Positions 43,832-53,696 of a DNA stretch of 64,000 nt are shown piece after piece (position 1 is the stretch's first letter; each line of letters opens with the position of its first letter). The DNA is from Pseudomonas sp. MM211 (lineage in GTDB: Bacteria; Pseudomonadota; Gammaproteobacteria; Pseudomonadales; Pseudomonadaceae), in contig NZ_CP081942.1 in the NCBI RefSeq assembly GCF_020386635.1, forward strand, positions 1,736,001 through 1,800,000, given 5' to 3'. The notes beneath the pieces were generated by a model. The model was given only the letters and a program-made list of their open reading frames with translations. It was not told the DNA's origin and made no database searches. The position numbers were made by a program, and so were the translations under genes.

Positions 43832-45889
43832 ATGATGCGTCTTCGCAAGATACTTGGCTGGTGCCTTGCCAGTCTGTTGTTGTTGATCGCAGCGCTGATG
43901 TTGTTTCTGGTGCTGTTCGACTGGAACCTGCTCAAGCCAACGATCAATTCGCGAGTGTCCGAAGCGCTCAACCGTCCTTTCGCCATCGAAGGCAACCTGG
44001 CCGTGAGCTGGCAGCGCGAACGCGAAGAGCCCGGGTTGCGCGCCTGGATACCCTGGCCGCACGTCTCCGCCGAGCAGCTTAGCCTGGGTAATCCCGAGTG
44101 GGCCAAGGGCGATCATTTCGTCAGCCTGCAACGTGTCGAGGCCAGTCTGTCACCGCTGCCGCTTTTGTGGAAAACCGTTTCCATCCCGCGCATTCACCTG
44201 ACCGGCGCCGATGCGGCGCTGGAGCGGCTCGCCGATGGCCGTGACAACTGGACCTTCGATCTCGGTGCACAGGAGCAGCCGGACGAGGAGCCTGCGGCAC
44301 CTTGGGTGATGGATATCGGCACCATCGGTTTCGACAAGGCGCAGCTGCGCTACGACGATCAGACCCTGCAAGCCAGCGTGAACCTGTTGGTGGAGCCGCT
44401 CGGCGAGCCTATCGCCTTCAACGAAATCGTCGGCAAGACCGCCAGTCAACAAGACGAAACCACAGTGACGCCGCAGGATTACGCCTTCGCCTGGCAGGCC
44501 AAGGGCCGTTACAAGGGCCAGGCGCTGACCGGCAGCGGTAAGATCGGCGGCCTGCTGGCCCTGCAGGATGCTCGCCAGCCATTCCCGGTGCAGGCTGACG
44601 TGCGGGCTGGAACCACCCGTGTACAGGTCGCCGGTACCTTGACCGATCCTAAGAGCCTCGGCGCTCTCGACCTGCGCCTGCGACTGTCGGGCGCCAGCCT
44701 TGGCAATCTCTATCCATTGACCGGCGTTACGCTACCGGATACTCCAGCCTATTCCACCGACGGCCGTCTGGTCGCGCAATTGCAGGACGCTGATGGGCCG
44801 TTGTTCCGCTACGAGAAATTCAATGGGCGTATCGGCGACAGTGACATCCATGGCGACCTAACGTTCGTGGCTCGCGAGCCGCGTCCCAAACTGTCCGGCG
44901 CGCTGGTCTCCAACCAACTGCGCTTCGCCGACCTGGCGCCACTGATCGGTGCCGACTCGAATGCCGAGAAAAAAGAGCGCGGCGCCGCCAGCGTTCAGCC
45001 GGGCAACAAGGTATTGCCGGTCGAGGCGTTCCAGACCGAGCGCTGGCGCGATATGGATGCCGATGTCAGCTTCACCGGCAAGCGCATCGTGCACAGCGAG
45101 GAGCTGCCATTCACCGACCTGTTTACTCACGTGGTGCTCAACGAAGGCATGCTTAGCCTCGAACCTCTGCGTTTCGGGGTAGCCGGTGGGCGCCTGGATT
45201 CCACCCTGCGTCTGGATGGCCGCGGCACGCCGCTCAAAGCCGAGGCGCAGCTGCGCGCCCGTAATTTCCGCCTGCGTCAGTTGTTCCCCAGCGTGGAAGT
45301 GATGCAGAGCAGCCTAGGGGCCCTGAATGGCGACGCGACGATCAGCGGCACCGGTAATTCGGTGGCGACCCTGCTGGGCAGTTCCAACGGTCGCATCAAA
45401 CTGCTGATCAACGACGGGCGCGTCAGTCGCAACCTGATGGAGATCGCAGGGTTGAACGTGGGTAACTATGTGGTTGGCCGCCTGTTCGGTGATGACGACG
45501 TGGAGATCAATTGCGCAGCCGCCAACCTGAATATCAAGCAGGGTGTATTGAAGCCGGAGTTGATGGTGATCGACACCGAGAATGCCTTGATCGGCATCGA
45601 CGGTACGGTAAATTTCGGCAGCGAGCAGCTAGATCTGACCATCACCCCGGAGTCCAAGGGCTTCCGGGTGTTCTCGCTGCGCTCGCCGCTGTACGTGCGC
45701 GGTACGTTCAAGGAGCCGCGCCCGGGCGTGAAGGCCGGCCCCCTGCTACTGCGTGGCGCCGGCATGCTGGCGCTGGGCGCGCTGGTGGCGCCCGCTGCGG
45801 GGTTGGTTGCGCTGGTGGCGCCGAGCGGCGACCAGCCCAACGAATGCGCACCGCTATTGGAACAGATGCGCCAGGGCGCTAACCGCTGA
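43832..45889 (+). CDS. AsmA-family envelope protein
   Basis: 685-residue protein starting MMRLRKILGWCLASLLLLIAALMLFLVLFDW, an N-terminal membrane anchor, followed by a long beta-rich periplasmic region and a C-terminal AsmA_2 domain (near 470-620; LGALNGDATISGTGNSVATLLGSSNGRIKL in family order, NLMEIAGLN). AsmA-like proteins are bridge-type lipid-transfer candidates affecting outer-membrane phospholipid balance. The start has AGGG seven bases upstream. Its 3' end overlaps fruR by 11 bases, tail to tail. Confidence 0.88.
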   Translation: MMRLRKILGWCLASLLLLIAALMLFLVLFDWNLLKPTINSRVSEALNRPFAIEGNLAVSWQREREEPGLRAWIPWPHVSAEQLSLGNPEWAKGDHFVSLQRVEASLSPLPLLWKTVSIPRIHLTGADAALERLADGRDNWTFDLGAQEQPDEEPAAPWVMDIGTIGFDKAQLRYDDQTLQASVNLLVEPLGEPIAFNEIVGKTASQQDETTVTPQDYAFAWQAKGRYKGQALTGSGKIGGLLALQDARQPFPVQADVRAGTTRVQVAGTLTDPKSLGALDLRLRLSGASLGNLYPLTGVTLPDTPAYSTDGRLVAQLQDADGPLFRYEKFNGRIGDSDIHGDLTFVAREPRPKLSGALVSNQLRFADLAPLIGADSNAEKKERGAASVQPGNKVLPVEAFQTERWRDMDADVSFTGKRIVHSEELPFTDLFTHVVLNEGMLSLEPLRFGVAGGRLDSTLRLDGRGTPLKAEAQLRARNFRLRQLFPSVEVMQSSLGALNGDATISGTGNSVATLLGSSNGRIKLLINDGRVSRNLMEIAGLNVGNYVVGRLFGDDDVEINCAAANLNIKQGVLKPELMVIDTENALIGIDGTVNFGSEQLDLTITPESKGFRVFSLRSPLYVRGTFKEPRPGVKAGPLLLRGAGMLALGALVAPAAGLVALVAPSGDQPNECAPLLEQMRQGANR

Positions 45890-46868
45890 AGCGGATTTTC
45901 AGGTGCCGCTCGATGGCGTCCAGGCCGGGCTGGTAGGTTCCGTCCAGGGCGTCGAGGAGGCGTTGGAATACCCGGTCGGCGATGCGCTCGTGCTGCTGTG
46001 AAATGGCGTTGACGCGCATGGGCAGGAAATCCAGTAGCTGGGCATCCCCGAACGTGCCGAGGCGCAGGCGGCTGGTATCCATTTCCGGATGTTCGTACAG
46101 CGCGTCCAGTACACCCTCGAGCAGCACGTAGGCGGTGGTCACCAGTACGTCTGGCAAGCTGCCCTGAGCCATCAGCTCACGCATCTGCCGATGACCCCAT
46201 TGGCGACTGAACTGTTCACCATGACTGACGCTGATCAGGCCATCGAAGTCCGCCAGGGCGTCTCGAAAGCCCTGTTCGCGGGCCTGGCTGATCGGCAGTT
46301 CCGGGCGGGCACCGATCAAGGCGGCCTGGCGTGGCAGCGGCTGCAGCAGGCTTCTGGTCAGCAACTCGCCGGCCTGACGATCATCGCTGATCACCGAGTA
46401 CAGGTGGCTGGGATCCAGGGCACGATCCACTGCGATCACCGGGGTGCCGACCGCGATCAATTGACGGTATTCGGGTGCGTCCTGAGGCAGGCAGCTGGCG
46501 ACGATCAGTGCATCGCAGCGGCGCGAGCGGAACAGCTCGAGCAACTGCCGCTCGCTGTCCGGCCGGTCATCGGAGCTGGCGATCAGCAACTGATAACCCG
46601 CTTCCCGGGCACGCTGTTCGAGCAGTTTGGCCAGGCGCGCATAGCTGGGGTTTTCCAGATCCGGAAGGATGAAACCGAGGCAACGGCTTTCTCCGCGTCG
46701 CAGGCCGGCGGCCTGTGAGTTCGGGCGATAGTCGTGCTTCTCCACCACTTCCAGCACGCGCTGCACGGTAGCGGCACTGATCCGGCGCTTGGCAGCCTGG
46801 CCGTTGATCACATAGCTGGCGGTGGTTAGCGATACGCCAGCCAGGCGGGCGATGTCGGTCAGTTTCAA
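45879..46868 (-). CDS. fruR: FruR (Cra-like), LacI-family fructose repressor
   Basis: 329-residue LacI/GalR regulator. It has an N-terminal HTH (MKLTDIARLAGVSLTTASYVINGQ) followed by the hinge RRISAATVQRVLEVVEKHDYRPN and a periplasmic-binding-like effector domain. In pseudomonads FruR represses the fruBKA operon and is released by fructose-1-phosphate. It is divergent from fruB; a near-perfect FruR box (46931-46942) lies between them. Confidence 0.93.
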   Translation of the reverse strand: MKLTDIARLAGVSLTTASYVINGQAAKRRISAATVQRVLEVVEKHDYRPNSQAAGLRRGESRCLGFILPDLENPSYARLAKLLEQRAREAGYQLLIASSDDRPDSERQLLELFRSRRCDALIVASCLPQDAPEYRQLIAVGTPVIAVDRALDPSHLYSVISDDRQAGELLTRSLLQPLPRQAALIGARPELPISQAREQGFRDALADFDGLISVSHGEQFSRQWGHRQMRELMAQGSLPDVLVTTAYVLLEGVLDALYEHPEMDTSRLRLGTFGDAQLLDFLPMRVNAISQQHERIADRVFQRLLDALDGTYQPGLDAIERHLKIRFSG

Positions 46869-46930
46869 GGTGCGTCTCCTCTGGCGGACTTCAAGGATTA
46901 CCGATTATCAGGTAACGTGCCAGCGCTAGA

Positions 46931-46942
46931 TGAAACGATTCA
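46931..46942 (+). promoter_or_regulatory. FruR/Cra operator in the fruR-fruB gap
   Basis: TGAAACGATTCA matches the palindromic enterobacterial FruR/Cra consensus (TGAAWCGNTNCA type). A second short inverted repeat TTACC-N8-GGTAA lies at 46898-46915. The position between divergent fruR and fruB fits repression of fruBKA and possibly autoregulation. Confidence 0.82.
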
Positions 46943-47019
46943 GCAAACGAGTCGACTAAGCTAACAAGAATGTCCGCCAAGCCCGTGCACCGCGCCGGTC
47001 TTGCTCGAGGAGAAACGTC

Positions 47020-49896
47020 ATGCTCGAACTACACCCTTCGCAGATCCAGATGGGCCGACAGGCCGCGGACAAGCAACAGGCGCTGGCCGATCTGGCCGAC
47101 AGCCTGGTCGCCGACGGCTTGGTCGCGTCCGGCTATCTGGATGGTATGCAGGCCCGCGAACGGCAGGGCTCGACCTACCTGGGGCAGGGCATCGCCATTC
47201 CGCATGGCACGCCGGAAACCCGCGATCAGGTTTTCCAGACCGGTATGCGCCTGATCCAGTACCCGCAGGGTGTGGACTGGGGCGACGGCCAACGCGTGTA
47301 CCTGGCCATCGCGATTGCCGCTCGCTCCGATGAACACCTGCGTTTGCTGCAACTGCTCACTCGCGCGCTTGGCGAAGGTGACCTGAGTCAGGCGTTGCGC
47401 GAAGCACAGGATGCAGATGCCATTCTCGCCCTGCTGCAGGGTGCACCTCAGGAGCTGGCGCTGGATAGCCAGCTGGTCGGGCTGGGCGTCAACGCAGAAG
47501 ATCTGGACGAGTTGGCCTGGCAAGGCGCTCGCCTGCTGAAGAAGGCGGGCTGCACGGCCACCGGTTTCTCCGGCAGCCTGGTTCAGGGCGAGCCCCTGCC
47601 ACTGGGCAACGGGCTGTGGTGGTTGAGCAGCGAGCAGAGCGTCGAACGCCCTGGCCTGGCTTTCGTCACGCCGTCACAGCCGCTGCAGCAGGCAGGTCAG
47701 CCGGTAGCCGGGCTGTTCTGCCTCGCCTGCCTGGGGGAGGGACACCGCAAGGTGCTCGAGCGTCTCTGCGATCTGCTGATCGCCGGGCAGGGTGACGCCC
47801 TGGCACATGCCACCACCAGCCGCGGCGTGCTCGAAGCGCTGGGCGCCGAGCTTCCTCCGGATTGGCCGGTGTTGCGCATCACTCTGGCCAATGCTCACGG
47901 GCTGCACGCCCGTCCGGCCAAAACACTGAGCGAGCTCGCGCAAAGTTTCAGTGGTGACATCCGCGTGCGTCTGGCCGAGGGCGCTGCGGCCGGCGTTTCG
48001 GCGAAGAGCTTGAGTAAGCTGCTGGCGCTGGGTGCACGACGTGGCCAGGTGCTGGAGTTCAGTGCCGAGCCCACGATCGCTGACGACGCATTGCCGGCTA
48101 TCGAAGCGGCTGTTCGTGCCGGTCTGGGTGAAGAGGTCGAGCCGCTGCCCCCGGAGTCAGCCGAGCAGGTAGTCGATTCACCGCCCCCGCCTGAAGCGGA
48201 TGCGGCGCCCAGCGCGCCATCTGCCGGCACCCGTTTGCAGGCAGTCGCCGCGTCGCCGGGTATCGCCAGCGGCCCTGCTTTCGTGCGCCGAGTGCCGCGC
48301 CTCGATTATCCAGCCGAGGGTGAGGGCGTCAGCGTAGAGCGGGCGCGCCTGGATGCCGCTCTGCAGCATATCGATGGCGAGATTCAACGGCTGGTCGAGC
48401 GTAGCCAGGAAGCCAGCGTGCGCGACATTTTCGTCACCCACCAGGCGATGCTGCGCGATCCTGCCCTGCGTGAAGACGTCGATGCGCGCCTGGCGGCGGG
48501 CGCCAGTGCGCAGGCCGCGTGGATCGGCGAGATCGAGGCGGCCGCGACTCAGCAGGAATCGCTCCACGATGCATTGTTGGCGGAGCGCGCCGCCGACCTG
48601 CGTGATATCGGTCGCCGTGTGCTGGCGCATCTCTGTGGCGTCGAGGCGCCTCAAGAACCCGCCGAACCCTACATTCTGGTGATGGGCGAGGTCGGCCCTT
48701 CGGACGTCGCCAGCCTCGACCGTAAACGCGTCGCCGGTATCGTCACCGCTCGCGGTGGTGCCACTGCGCACAGCGCGATCATCGCCCGTGCTCTGGGAAT
48801 TCCCAGTGTGGTCGGCGCCGGCGAAGGCCTGCTGGCCTTGCAGCAGGGCACTCGACTGCTGCTCGACGGTGACCGCGGTCAGGTCTGGGTCGCGCCGGAC
48901 GATGCCACCCTGGCTCAGGCCGAACGCGAGCGGCAGGCCAGCGAGCAGCGCCGCGAGCGCGCCCATGGCGAGCGTATGCACCCGGCGCGTACCCGTGATG
49001 GTCACGCAGTCGAGGTCGCCGTGAACATTGGCGCCAGCGGTGAAGCTGCCGCTGCGGTCGAGCTGGGCGCCGAGGCTGTGGGCCTGCTGCGTACCGAGCT
49101 GGTGTTCATGGATCACTCCCAGGCGCCGGACGTAGCGACTCAGGAGGCCGAGTACCGACGTGTGCTCGATGCCCTGCAAGGCCGGCCGCTGGTAGTGCGC
49201 ACGCTGGATGTGGGGGGCGACAAGCCCTTGCCCTACTGGCCGATGCCGGAGGAGGAAAACCCCTTCCTCGGTGTGCGCGGCATACGCCTGACCCTGCAAC
49301 GCCCGGACATTATGGAAACCCAGCTGCGTGCCTTGCTGCAGGCAGCCGATGGTCGTCCCTTGCGCATCATGTTCCCGATGGTCGGGCAACTCGAAGAATG
49401 GCGCGCAGCGCGCGCGATGGTCGAGAAGCTGCGTCAGGAAATTCCGCTGGACGACCTGCAACTGGGGATCATGATCGAAGTGCCATCCGCCGCCCTGATG
49501 GCGCCGGTGCTGGCCCGCGAGGTGGACTTCTTCAGTATCGGTACCAACGACCTGACCCAGTACACCCTGGCCATCGACCGCGGCCATCCCACCCTGTCGG
49601 CCCAGGCGGACGGCTTGCATCCATCGGTGCTGCGCCTGATCGGCATGACCGTCGAGGCTGCCCACGCTGAAGGTAAGTGGGTCGGCGTCTGCGGTGAGCT
49701 GGCGGCCGACATGCTCGCCATCCCGCTGCTGGTCGGGCTGGGTGTCGACGAACTGAGTGTCGCCGCACGCAGCATCCCGCTGGTCAAGGCGCGAGTCCGT
49801 GAACTGGATCTTCATCACAGCCAGGTGCAGGCGCAGCAGGCCCTGACCCTGGGCAGCGCCGCTGCGGTGCGGGCGCTGGTCGAGGAGACACACTGA
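47020..49896 (+). CDS. fruB: FruB, fructose PTS EIIA-HPr-EI multiphosphoryl transfer protein
   Basis: 958-residue fusion that relays phosphate from PEP to the fructose permease. The N-terminal EIIA-Fru domain has phospho-His62 (GIAIPHGT). After a linker comes HPr with His296 (AHGLHARPA). A Pro/Ala-rich linker leads to enzyme I, with swivel His584 (TARGGATAHSAII) and the PEP-binding barrel ending in GTNDLTQYTLAIDR and GVCGELA. GAGGAG precedes the start. It overlaps fruK as TGATG, and a FruR box lies upstream. Confidence 0.95.
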   Translation: MLELHPSQIQMGRQAADKQQALADLADSLVADGLVASGYLDGMQARERQGSTYLGQGIAIPHGTPETRDQVFQTGMRLIQYPQGVDWGDGQRVYLAIAIAARSDEHLRLLQLLTRALGEGDLSQALREAQDADAILALLQGAPQELALDSQLVGLGVNAEDLDELAWQGARLLKKAGCTATGFSGSLVQGEPLPLGNGLWWLSSEQSVERPGLAFVTPSQPLQQAGQPVAGLFCLACLGEGHRKVLERLCDLLIAGQGDALAHATTSRGVLEALGAELPPDWPVLRITLANAHGLHARPAKTLSELAQSFSGDIRVRLAEGAAAGVSAKSLSKLLALGARRGQVLEFSAEPTIADDALPAIEAAVRAGLGEEVEPLPPESAEQVVDSPPPPEADAAPSAPSAGTRLQAVAASPGIASGPAFVRRVPRLDYPAEGEGVSVERARLDAALQHIDGEIQRLVERSQEASVRDIFVTHQAMLRDPALREDVDARLAAGASAQAAWIGEIEAAATQQESLHDALLAERAADLRDIGRRVLAHLCGVEAPQEPAEPYILVMGEVGPSDVASLDRKRVAGIVTARGGATAHSAIIARALGIPSVVGAGEGLLALQQGTRLLLDGDRGQVWVAPDDATLAQAERERQASEQRRERAHGERMHPARTRDGHAVEVAVNIGASGEAAAAVELGAEAVGLLRTELVFMDHSQAPDVATQEAEYRRVLDALQGRPLVVRTLDVGGDKPLPYWPMPEEENPFLGVRGIRLTLQRPDIMETQLRALLQAADGRPLRIMFPMVGQLEEWRAARAMVEKLRQEIPLDDLQLGIMIEVPSAALMAPVLAREVDFFSIGTNDLTQYTLAIDRGHPTLSAQADGLHPSVLRLIGMTVEAAHAEGKWVGVCGELAADMLAIPLLVGLGVDELSVAARSIPLVKARVRELDLHHSQVQAQQALTLGSAAAVRALVEETH

Positions 49897-50831
49897 TGGC
49901 GCGCATTCTCACCCTGACCCTGAACCCGGCGCTGGATCTCACCGTCAGCCTCGATACCCTGCAGCCCGGTGCGGTCAATCGCAGTCTGGGGATGAGCAGT
50001 CATGCGGCAGGCAAGGGGCTCAACGTCTCCCAGGTGCTCGCCGATCTCGGCCACAAAGTCACCGTCAGCGGCTTTCTCGGCCAGGCCAATGCTGCGCCGT
50101 TCGAGCAGTTGTTTCAGCGTCGTGGTTTCATCGACGCGTTCGTGCGGGTGCCCGGCGAGACCCGTAGCAACATCAAACTTGCCGAGCGTGACGGCTGTGT
50201 CACCGATCTCAATGGCCCCGGGCCGGAAGTCGATGCGGCGCATCAGCAGCAACTGCTGGATCAGTTGGAACAGATCGCCGTTGGGCACGACGCTGTCGTC
50301 GTCGCCGGCAGTCTGCCGCGCGGTGTGACGATCGAGTGGTTCGGCGCACTGCTGCGTCGCCTGGTTAGCCTCGGCTTGCCGCTGGCGCTGGACACCAGTG
50401 GTGCAGCCTTGCGTGCCGGCTTGACGGCGGAACCCTGGCTGATCAAACCCAATGAAGAGGAACTGGCCGAGGCCTGCGACCTGGCGTCGGCATCTCCCGA
50501 GCGCCTGGATGACGCCATCCGTGAGTTGCAGGAGGGGGGCATCAAACATGTGCTGCTGTCGCGCGGCGCGCAGGGCGCTGACTGGTTCGGCCCCCATGGC
50601 GTGCTCCACGCGCAGCCGCCACAGGTCGAGGTGGTCAGCACCGTTGGTGCTGGCGACTCGCTGCTCGCCGCTACCTTGCATGGCCTGCTCAGTGACTGGC
50701 CTGCCGAGCGCACGCTGCGCCTGGCGACGGCGGTGGCCGCCCAGGCGGTCACGCAAATCGGATTCGGAATTCACGATCGGCAACAGCTGGCCCGCCTGGA
50801 AGCGGCGGTGGCTGTGACGTCGAAACAATAA
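49896..50831 (+). CDS. fruK: FruK, 1-phosphofructokinase
   Basis: PfkB-family kinase phosphorylating fructose-1-phosphate to fructose-1,6-bisphosphate. The 311-residue protein has the N-terminal TLTLNPALDLTV, AAGKGLNVSQVLADLG and the C-terminal catalytic/anion-hole VSTVGAGDSLLAATL (Asp near 253). The start overlaps the fruB stop by one base and the gene is followed by fruA 15 bases later. Confidence 0.95.
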   Translation: MARILTLTLNPALDLTVSLDTLQPGAVNRSLGMSSHAAGKGLNVSQVLADLGHKVTVSGFLGQANAAPFEQLFQRRGFIDAFVRVPGETRSNIKLAERDGCVTDLNGPGPEVDAAHQQQLLDQLEQIAVGHDAVVVAGSLPRGVTIEWFGALLRRLVSLGLPLALDTSGAALRAGLTAEPWLIKPNEEELAEACDLASASPERLDDAIRELQEGGIKHVLLSRGAQGADWFGPHGVLHAQPPQVEVVSTVGAGDSLLAATLHGLLSDWPAERTLRLATAVAAQAVTQIGFGIHDRQQLARLEAAVAVTSKQ

Positions 50832-50846
50832 CAAGAGGTCGTTGCA

Positions 50847-52586
50847 ATGAATGTGCTGATCATTACCGCCTGCCCCAACGGCCAGGTCACCAGCGTTCTG
50901 TGTTCGCGCCTGTTGCAGGCCGCCGCCGAGCGTCTGGGTTGGTTCACCCAGGTTGAAGTGCATGATCCCAAGGCGATCGGCTCGCCCTTGAGCGAAACCG
51001 ATATCGCCGCGGCCGAACTGGTGCTGGTGGTGAAAACCGGCGAGCTGGATCTGCAACGCTTCGTTGGCAAACGCGTGGTGCAATCCACGCCGTCCGAAGC
51101 GCTGGCCGACCCGAAGCAGTTTCTTCTGGTCGCTGCCGAGCAGGCGCAGGTGCTTGAAAAGGCCGCGCCGGTGGCGGCTGCCTCGTCTGGCGGCAAGCCG
51201 AAGCTGGTGGCGATTACCGCCTGCCCAACCGGTGTCGCCCACACCTTCATGGCTGCCGAAGCGCTGCAACAGGCTGCCGAGCAGTTGGGTTACGACCTGA
51301 AAGTTGAAACCCGCGGTTCGGTTGGTGCGCGCAATCTGCTCGACGACGCCAGCATCGCCGCCGCTGATGTGGTGCTGCTGGCCACGGACATCGAGGTCGA
51401 GACCGAGCGTTTCGCCGGCAAGAAAGTCTATCGCTGCGGCACCGGCGTTGCCTTGAAACAGCCGAAGCAAACGCTGCAGAAGGCGCTGGCCGAGGGCGTT
51501 GCGCAGCAGGGGGCTGGGCAGTCGCAGAGCGCCGATGCCGGCAAGTCGGGCAGCAAGAGCGGCCCATACAAGCATCTGCTGACCGGCGTGTCGTTCATGT
51601 TGCCGATGGTGGTGGCGGGTGGTCTGTTGATCGCTCTGTCCTTCGTGTTCGGTATCGAGGCGTTCAAGCAGGAGGGCACGTTGCCTGCCGCGCTGATGAA
51701 GATCGGTGGCGAAGCAGCCTTTGCGCTGATGATTCCCGTGTTGGCAGGTTACATCGCCTATTCGATCGCGGATCGCCCGGGGCTGGCGCCAGGGATGATT
51801 GGTGGCATGTTGGCCAGTGCCCTGGGTACCGGTTTCCTGGGGGGCATCATCGCCGGCTTCCTTGCGGGTTATCTAGCCTTGGCGCTGAATCGCTGGTTGC
51901 GCCTACCGCAGAGCATCGAGGCGTTGAAACCGATCCTGCTGATACCGCTGCTGGCCAGCCTGGTCACCGGCCTCGCGATGATCTACGTGATCGGTACGCC
52001 GGTCGCCGGGATCATGGCTGCCTTGGAGGTGTTCCTGCAGAACATGGGCACTACCAATGCAATCCTGCTCGGGCTGCTGCTTGGCGGCATGATGTGCGTG
52101 GATCTCGGTGGGCCGATCAACAAGGCAGCCTACGCGTTTTCCGTTGGCCTGCTGGCATCGCAGAGTTACGCACCGATGGCCGCGACCATGGCCGCCGGGA
52201 TGGTGCCGCCCATCGGCATGGCCATCGCCACTGTGCTGGCGCGCCGCAAGTTCAGCCAGACAGAGCGCGAAGCTGGCAAGGCGGCGGGTGTGCTGGGGTT
52301 GTGCTTCATTTCCGAAGGGGCGATTCCCTTCGCCGCGAAGGATCCGCTGCGGGTCATTCCGGCCAGCATCGCCGGTGGCGCGCTGACGGGTGCGCTGTCG
52401 ATGTACTTCGGCTGCAAGCTGATGGCGCCGCACGGTGGCTTGTTCGTGCTGCTGATCCCCAACGCGATCAACCATGCGTTGCTGTATCTGCTGGCAATCG
52501 TGGCGGGCAGTCTGGTGACCGGCGTGGTCTATGCGCTGATCAAGCGCCCTGAAGTCGAAGCCCTGACGGTCGCTGCCAAGGCTTGA
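50847..52586 (+). CDS. fruA: FruA, fructose PTS permease EIIB'-EIIB-EIIC
   Basis: 579-residue fructose permease. It has two EIIB-type domains, an N-terminal duplicate with Cys9 (IITACPNGQ) and the active EIIB with Cys126 (AITACPTGVAHTFMAAEAL). The membrane EIIC domain follows from about 235, with roughly nine hydrophobic segments (e.g. GLLLGGMMCVDLGGPINKAAYAF). It takes up fructose and phosphorylates it to fructose-1-phosphate. It is the last gene of fruBKA; a hairpin follows. Confidence 0.95.
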   Translation: MNVLIITACPNGQVTSVLCSRLLQAAAERLGWFTQVEVHDPKAIGSPLSETDIAAAELVLVVKTGELDLQRFVGKRVVQSTPSEALADPKQFLLVAAEQAQVLEKAAPVAAASSGGKPKLVAITACPTGVAHTFMAAEALQQAAEQLGYDLKVETRGSVGARNLLDDASIAAADVVLLATDIEVETERFAGKKVYRCGTGVALKQPKQTLQKALAEGVAQQGAGQSQSADAGKSGSKSGPYKHLLTGVSFMLPMVVAGGLLIALSFVFGIEAFKQEGTLPAALMKIGGEAAFALMIPVLAGYIAYSIADRPGLAPGMIGGMLASALGTGFLGGIIAGFLAGYLALALNRWLRLPQSIEALKPILLIPLLASLVTGLAMIYVIGTPVAGIMAALEVFLQNMGTTNAILLGLLLGGMMCVDLGGPINKAAYAFSVGLLASQSYAPMAATMAAGMVPPIGMAIATVLARRKFSQTEREAGKAAGVLGLCFISEGAIPFAAKDPLRVIPASIAGGALTGALSMYFGCKLMAPHGGLFVLLIPNAINHALLYLLAIVAGSLVTGVVYALIKRPEVEALTVAAKA

Positions 52587-52592
52587 AAGTAG

Positions 52593-52618
52593 GGCAGGGC
52601 ATCCACGGATGCCCTGCC
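52593..52618. terminator. Bidirectional hairpin between fruA and vfr
   Basis: Perfect 11-bp stem GGCAGGGCATC/GATGCCCTGCC (52593-52603 with 52608-52618) with a 4-nt loop between convergent genes. There is no T-run, so termination strength is uncertain. Confidence 0.7.
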
Positions 52619-52624
52619 AGTGGT

Positions 52625-53269
52625 TCAGCGAGTGCCGAAGACCACCATGGTCTTGCCTTTGACGTGCACCAGGCCCTGTTCTTCCAGAGCCTTGAGTACG
52701 CGCCCGACCATCTCCCGAGAACAACCGACAATACGGCCGATTTCCTGACGGGTGATCTTGATCTGCATGCCATCCGGATGAGTCATCGCATCGGGCTGTT
52801 TGCAGAGGTCGAGGAGGGTGCGGGCAACGCGACCGGTAACGTCGAGAAACGCCAGGTCGCCGACCTTGCGAGTCGTGTTGCGCAGTCGCTCGGCCATCTG
52901 TGTGCCCAGCGCGAAGAGGATGTCCGGATCTTGCTGAGTCAGTTCGCGGAACTTGGTGTAGCTCAGTTCGCCGACTTCACATTCAGTCTTCGCACGAACC
53001 CAGGCGCTACGCTCTTTCTCTACACCTTCCTTGCCAAATAGCCCCATCTCGCCGAAGAAATCCCCGGGATTGAGGTAGGCGATGATCATCTCACGGCCAT
53101 CATCGTCTTCGATCAGGATGGTGACCGAGCCCTTGACGATGAAATACAGCGTTTCGCTGCGATCGCCTGCATAAATGATGGTGCTTTTGGCTGTATAGCG
53201 ACGGCGATGACAATTCGCGAGGAGTTTGTCGAAGTTTTTGACTTTAGGTGTGAGAGTGATTGCGACCAT
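52625..53269 (-). CDS. vfr: Vfr, CRP-family cAMP-responsive global regulator
   Basis: 214-residue CRP homologue, the exact length of Pseudomonas Vfr, starting [20 protein letters not shown]. The cyclic-nucleotide-binding domain (about 15-125) includes the phosphate-binding cassette [12 protein letters not shown]...[13 protein letters not shown]. The HTH_Crp region is [28 protein letters not shown] (about 170-197). Vfr controls virulence, motility and catabolic genes with cAMP. In PAO1 it directly follows trpC; here about 15 kb separates them. Confidence 0.94.
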   Translation of the reverse strand: MVAITLTPKVKNFDKLLANCHRRRYTAKSTIIYAGDRSETLYFIVKGSVTILIEDDDGREMIIAYLNPGDFFGEMGLFGKEGVEKERSAWVRAKTECEVGELSYTKFRELTQQDPDILFALGTQMAERLRNTTRKVGDLAFLDVTGRVARTLLDLCKQPDAMTHPDGMQIKITRQEIGRIVGCSREMVGRVLKALEEQGLVHVKGKTMVVFGTR

Positions 53270-53696
53270 GCCTGAGTCCCGAATATAGAAAGATAAGCCT
53301 GACAGACGCGGTAAGTGACGCCGCCTAGACCCAAGTGCTTGACTATCTCGCAAGGCAGATGCCGGCTCTCTGGTGTGTATAGCGATATCTGAAAGCGCCT
53401 TTAACACAGCAGATGCCCACATTTTTGCAGCGGAATATGACGTTGCATGCAATGCGTTGTGATCGATAGCGCCCTGGTGGATATCTTGTTCTTATCGACT
53501 GATAACGATGTGTCGCGCTTCGATATCAGTGATTGTGCCACTAAAACGGCATCATCATGAACAGTGATACTTCCAGAGGAACTGTTTTGTGAGGTATTGC
53601 ACGTTCCGCTTGTGAACTCTAGCAGCATCTGTGGCACCCGTCGTAAAAGTCGCCCTGTGATAAGCTTTTGGTCTTTTAAAAGGAGGGGCCGCAACG
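53270..53696. other. 427-bp vfr-OsmC intergenic region, no gene seen
   Basis: The region is AT-richer than its surroundings and carries the divergent promoters of vfr and the OsmC gene. TGTGA/TCACA-like fragments occur (for example TTGTGAGG near 53586 and TTGTGAAC near 53610), but no convincing full CRP/Vfr palindrome. The OsmC ribosome-binding AGGAGGGG is at its right end. No RNA gene or repeat was recognised. Confidence 0.5.

Noticed and set aside
48178..49893. A 571-codon open frame antisense to fruB (and similar ones antisense to fruK/fruA, surA, lptD and the GH5 gene)
   Set aside because: Long antisense frames are expected from the strong third-position G/C bias; the sense genes carry full domain evidence and the antisense products do not.
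53270..53696. Vfr/CRP autoregulatory site upstream of vfr
   Set aside because: TGTGA-like fragments exist but no partner half-site at the right spacing.
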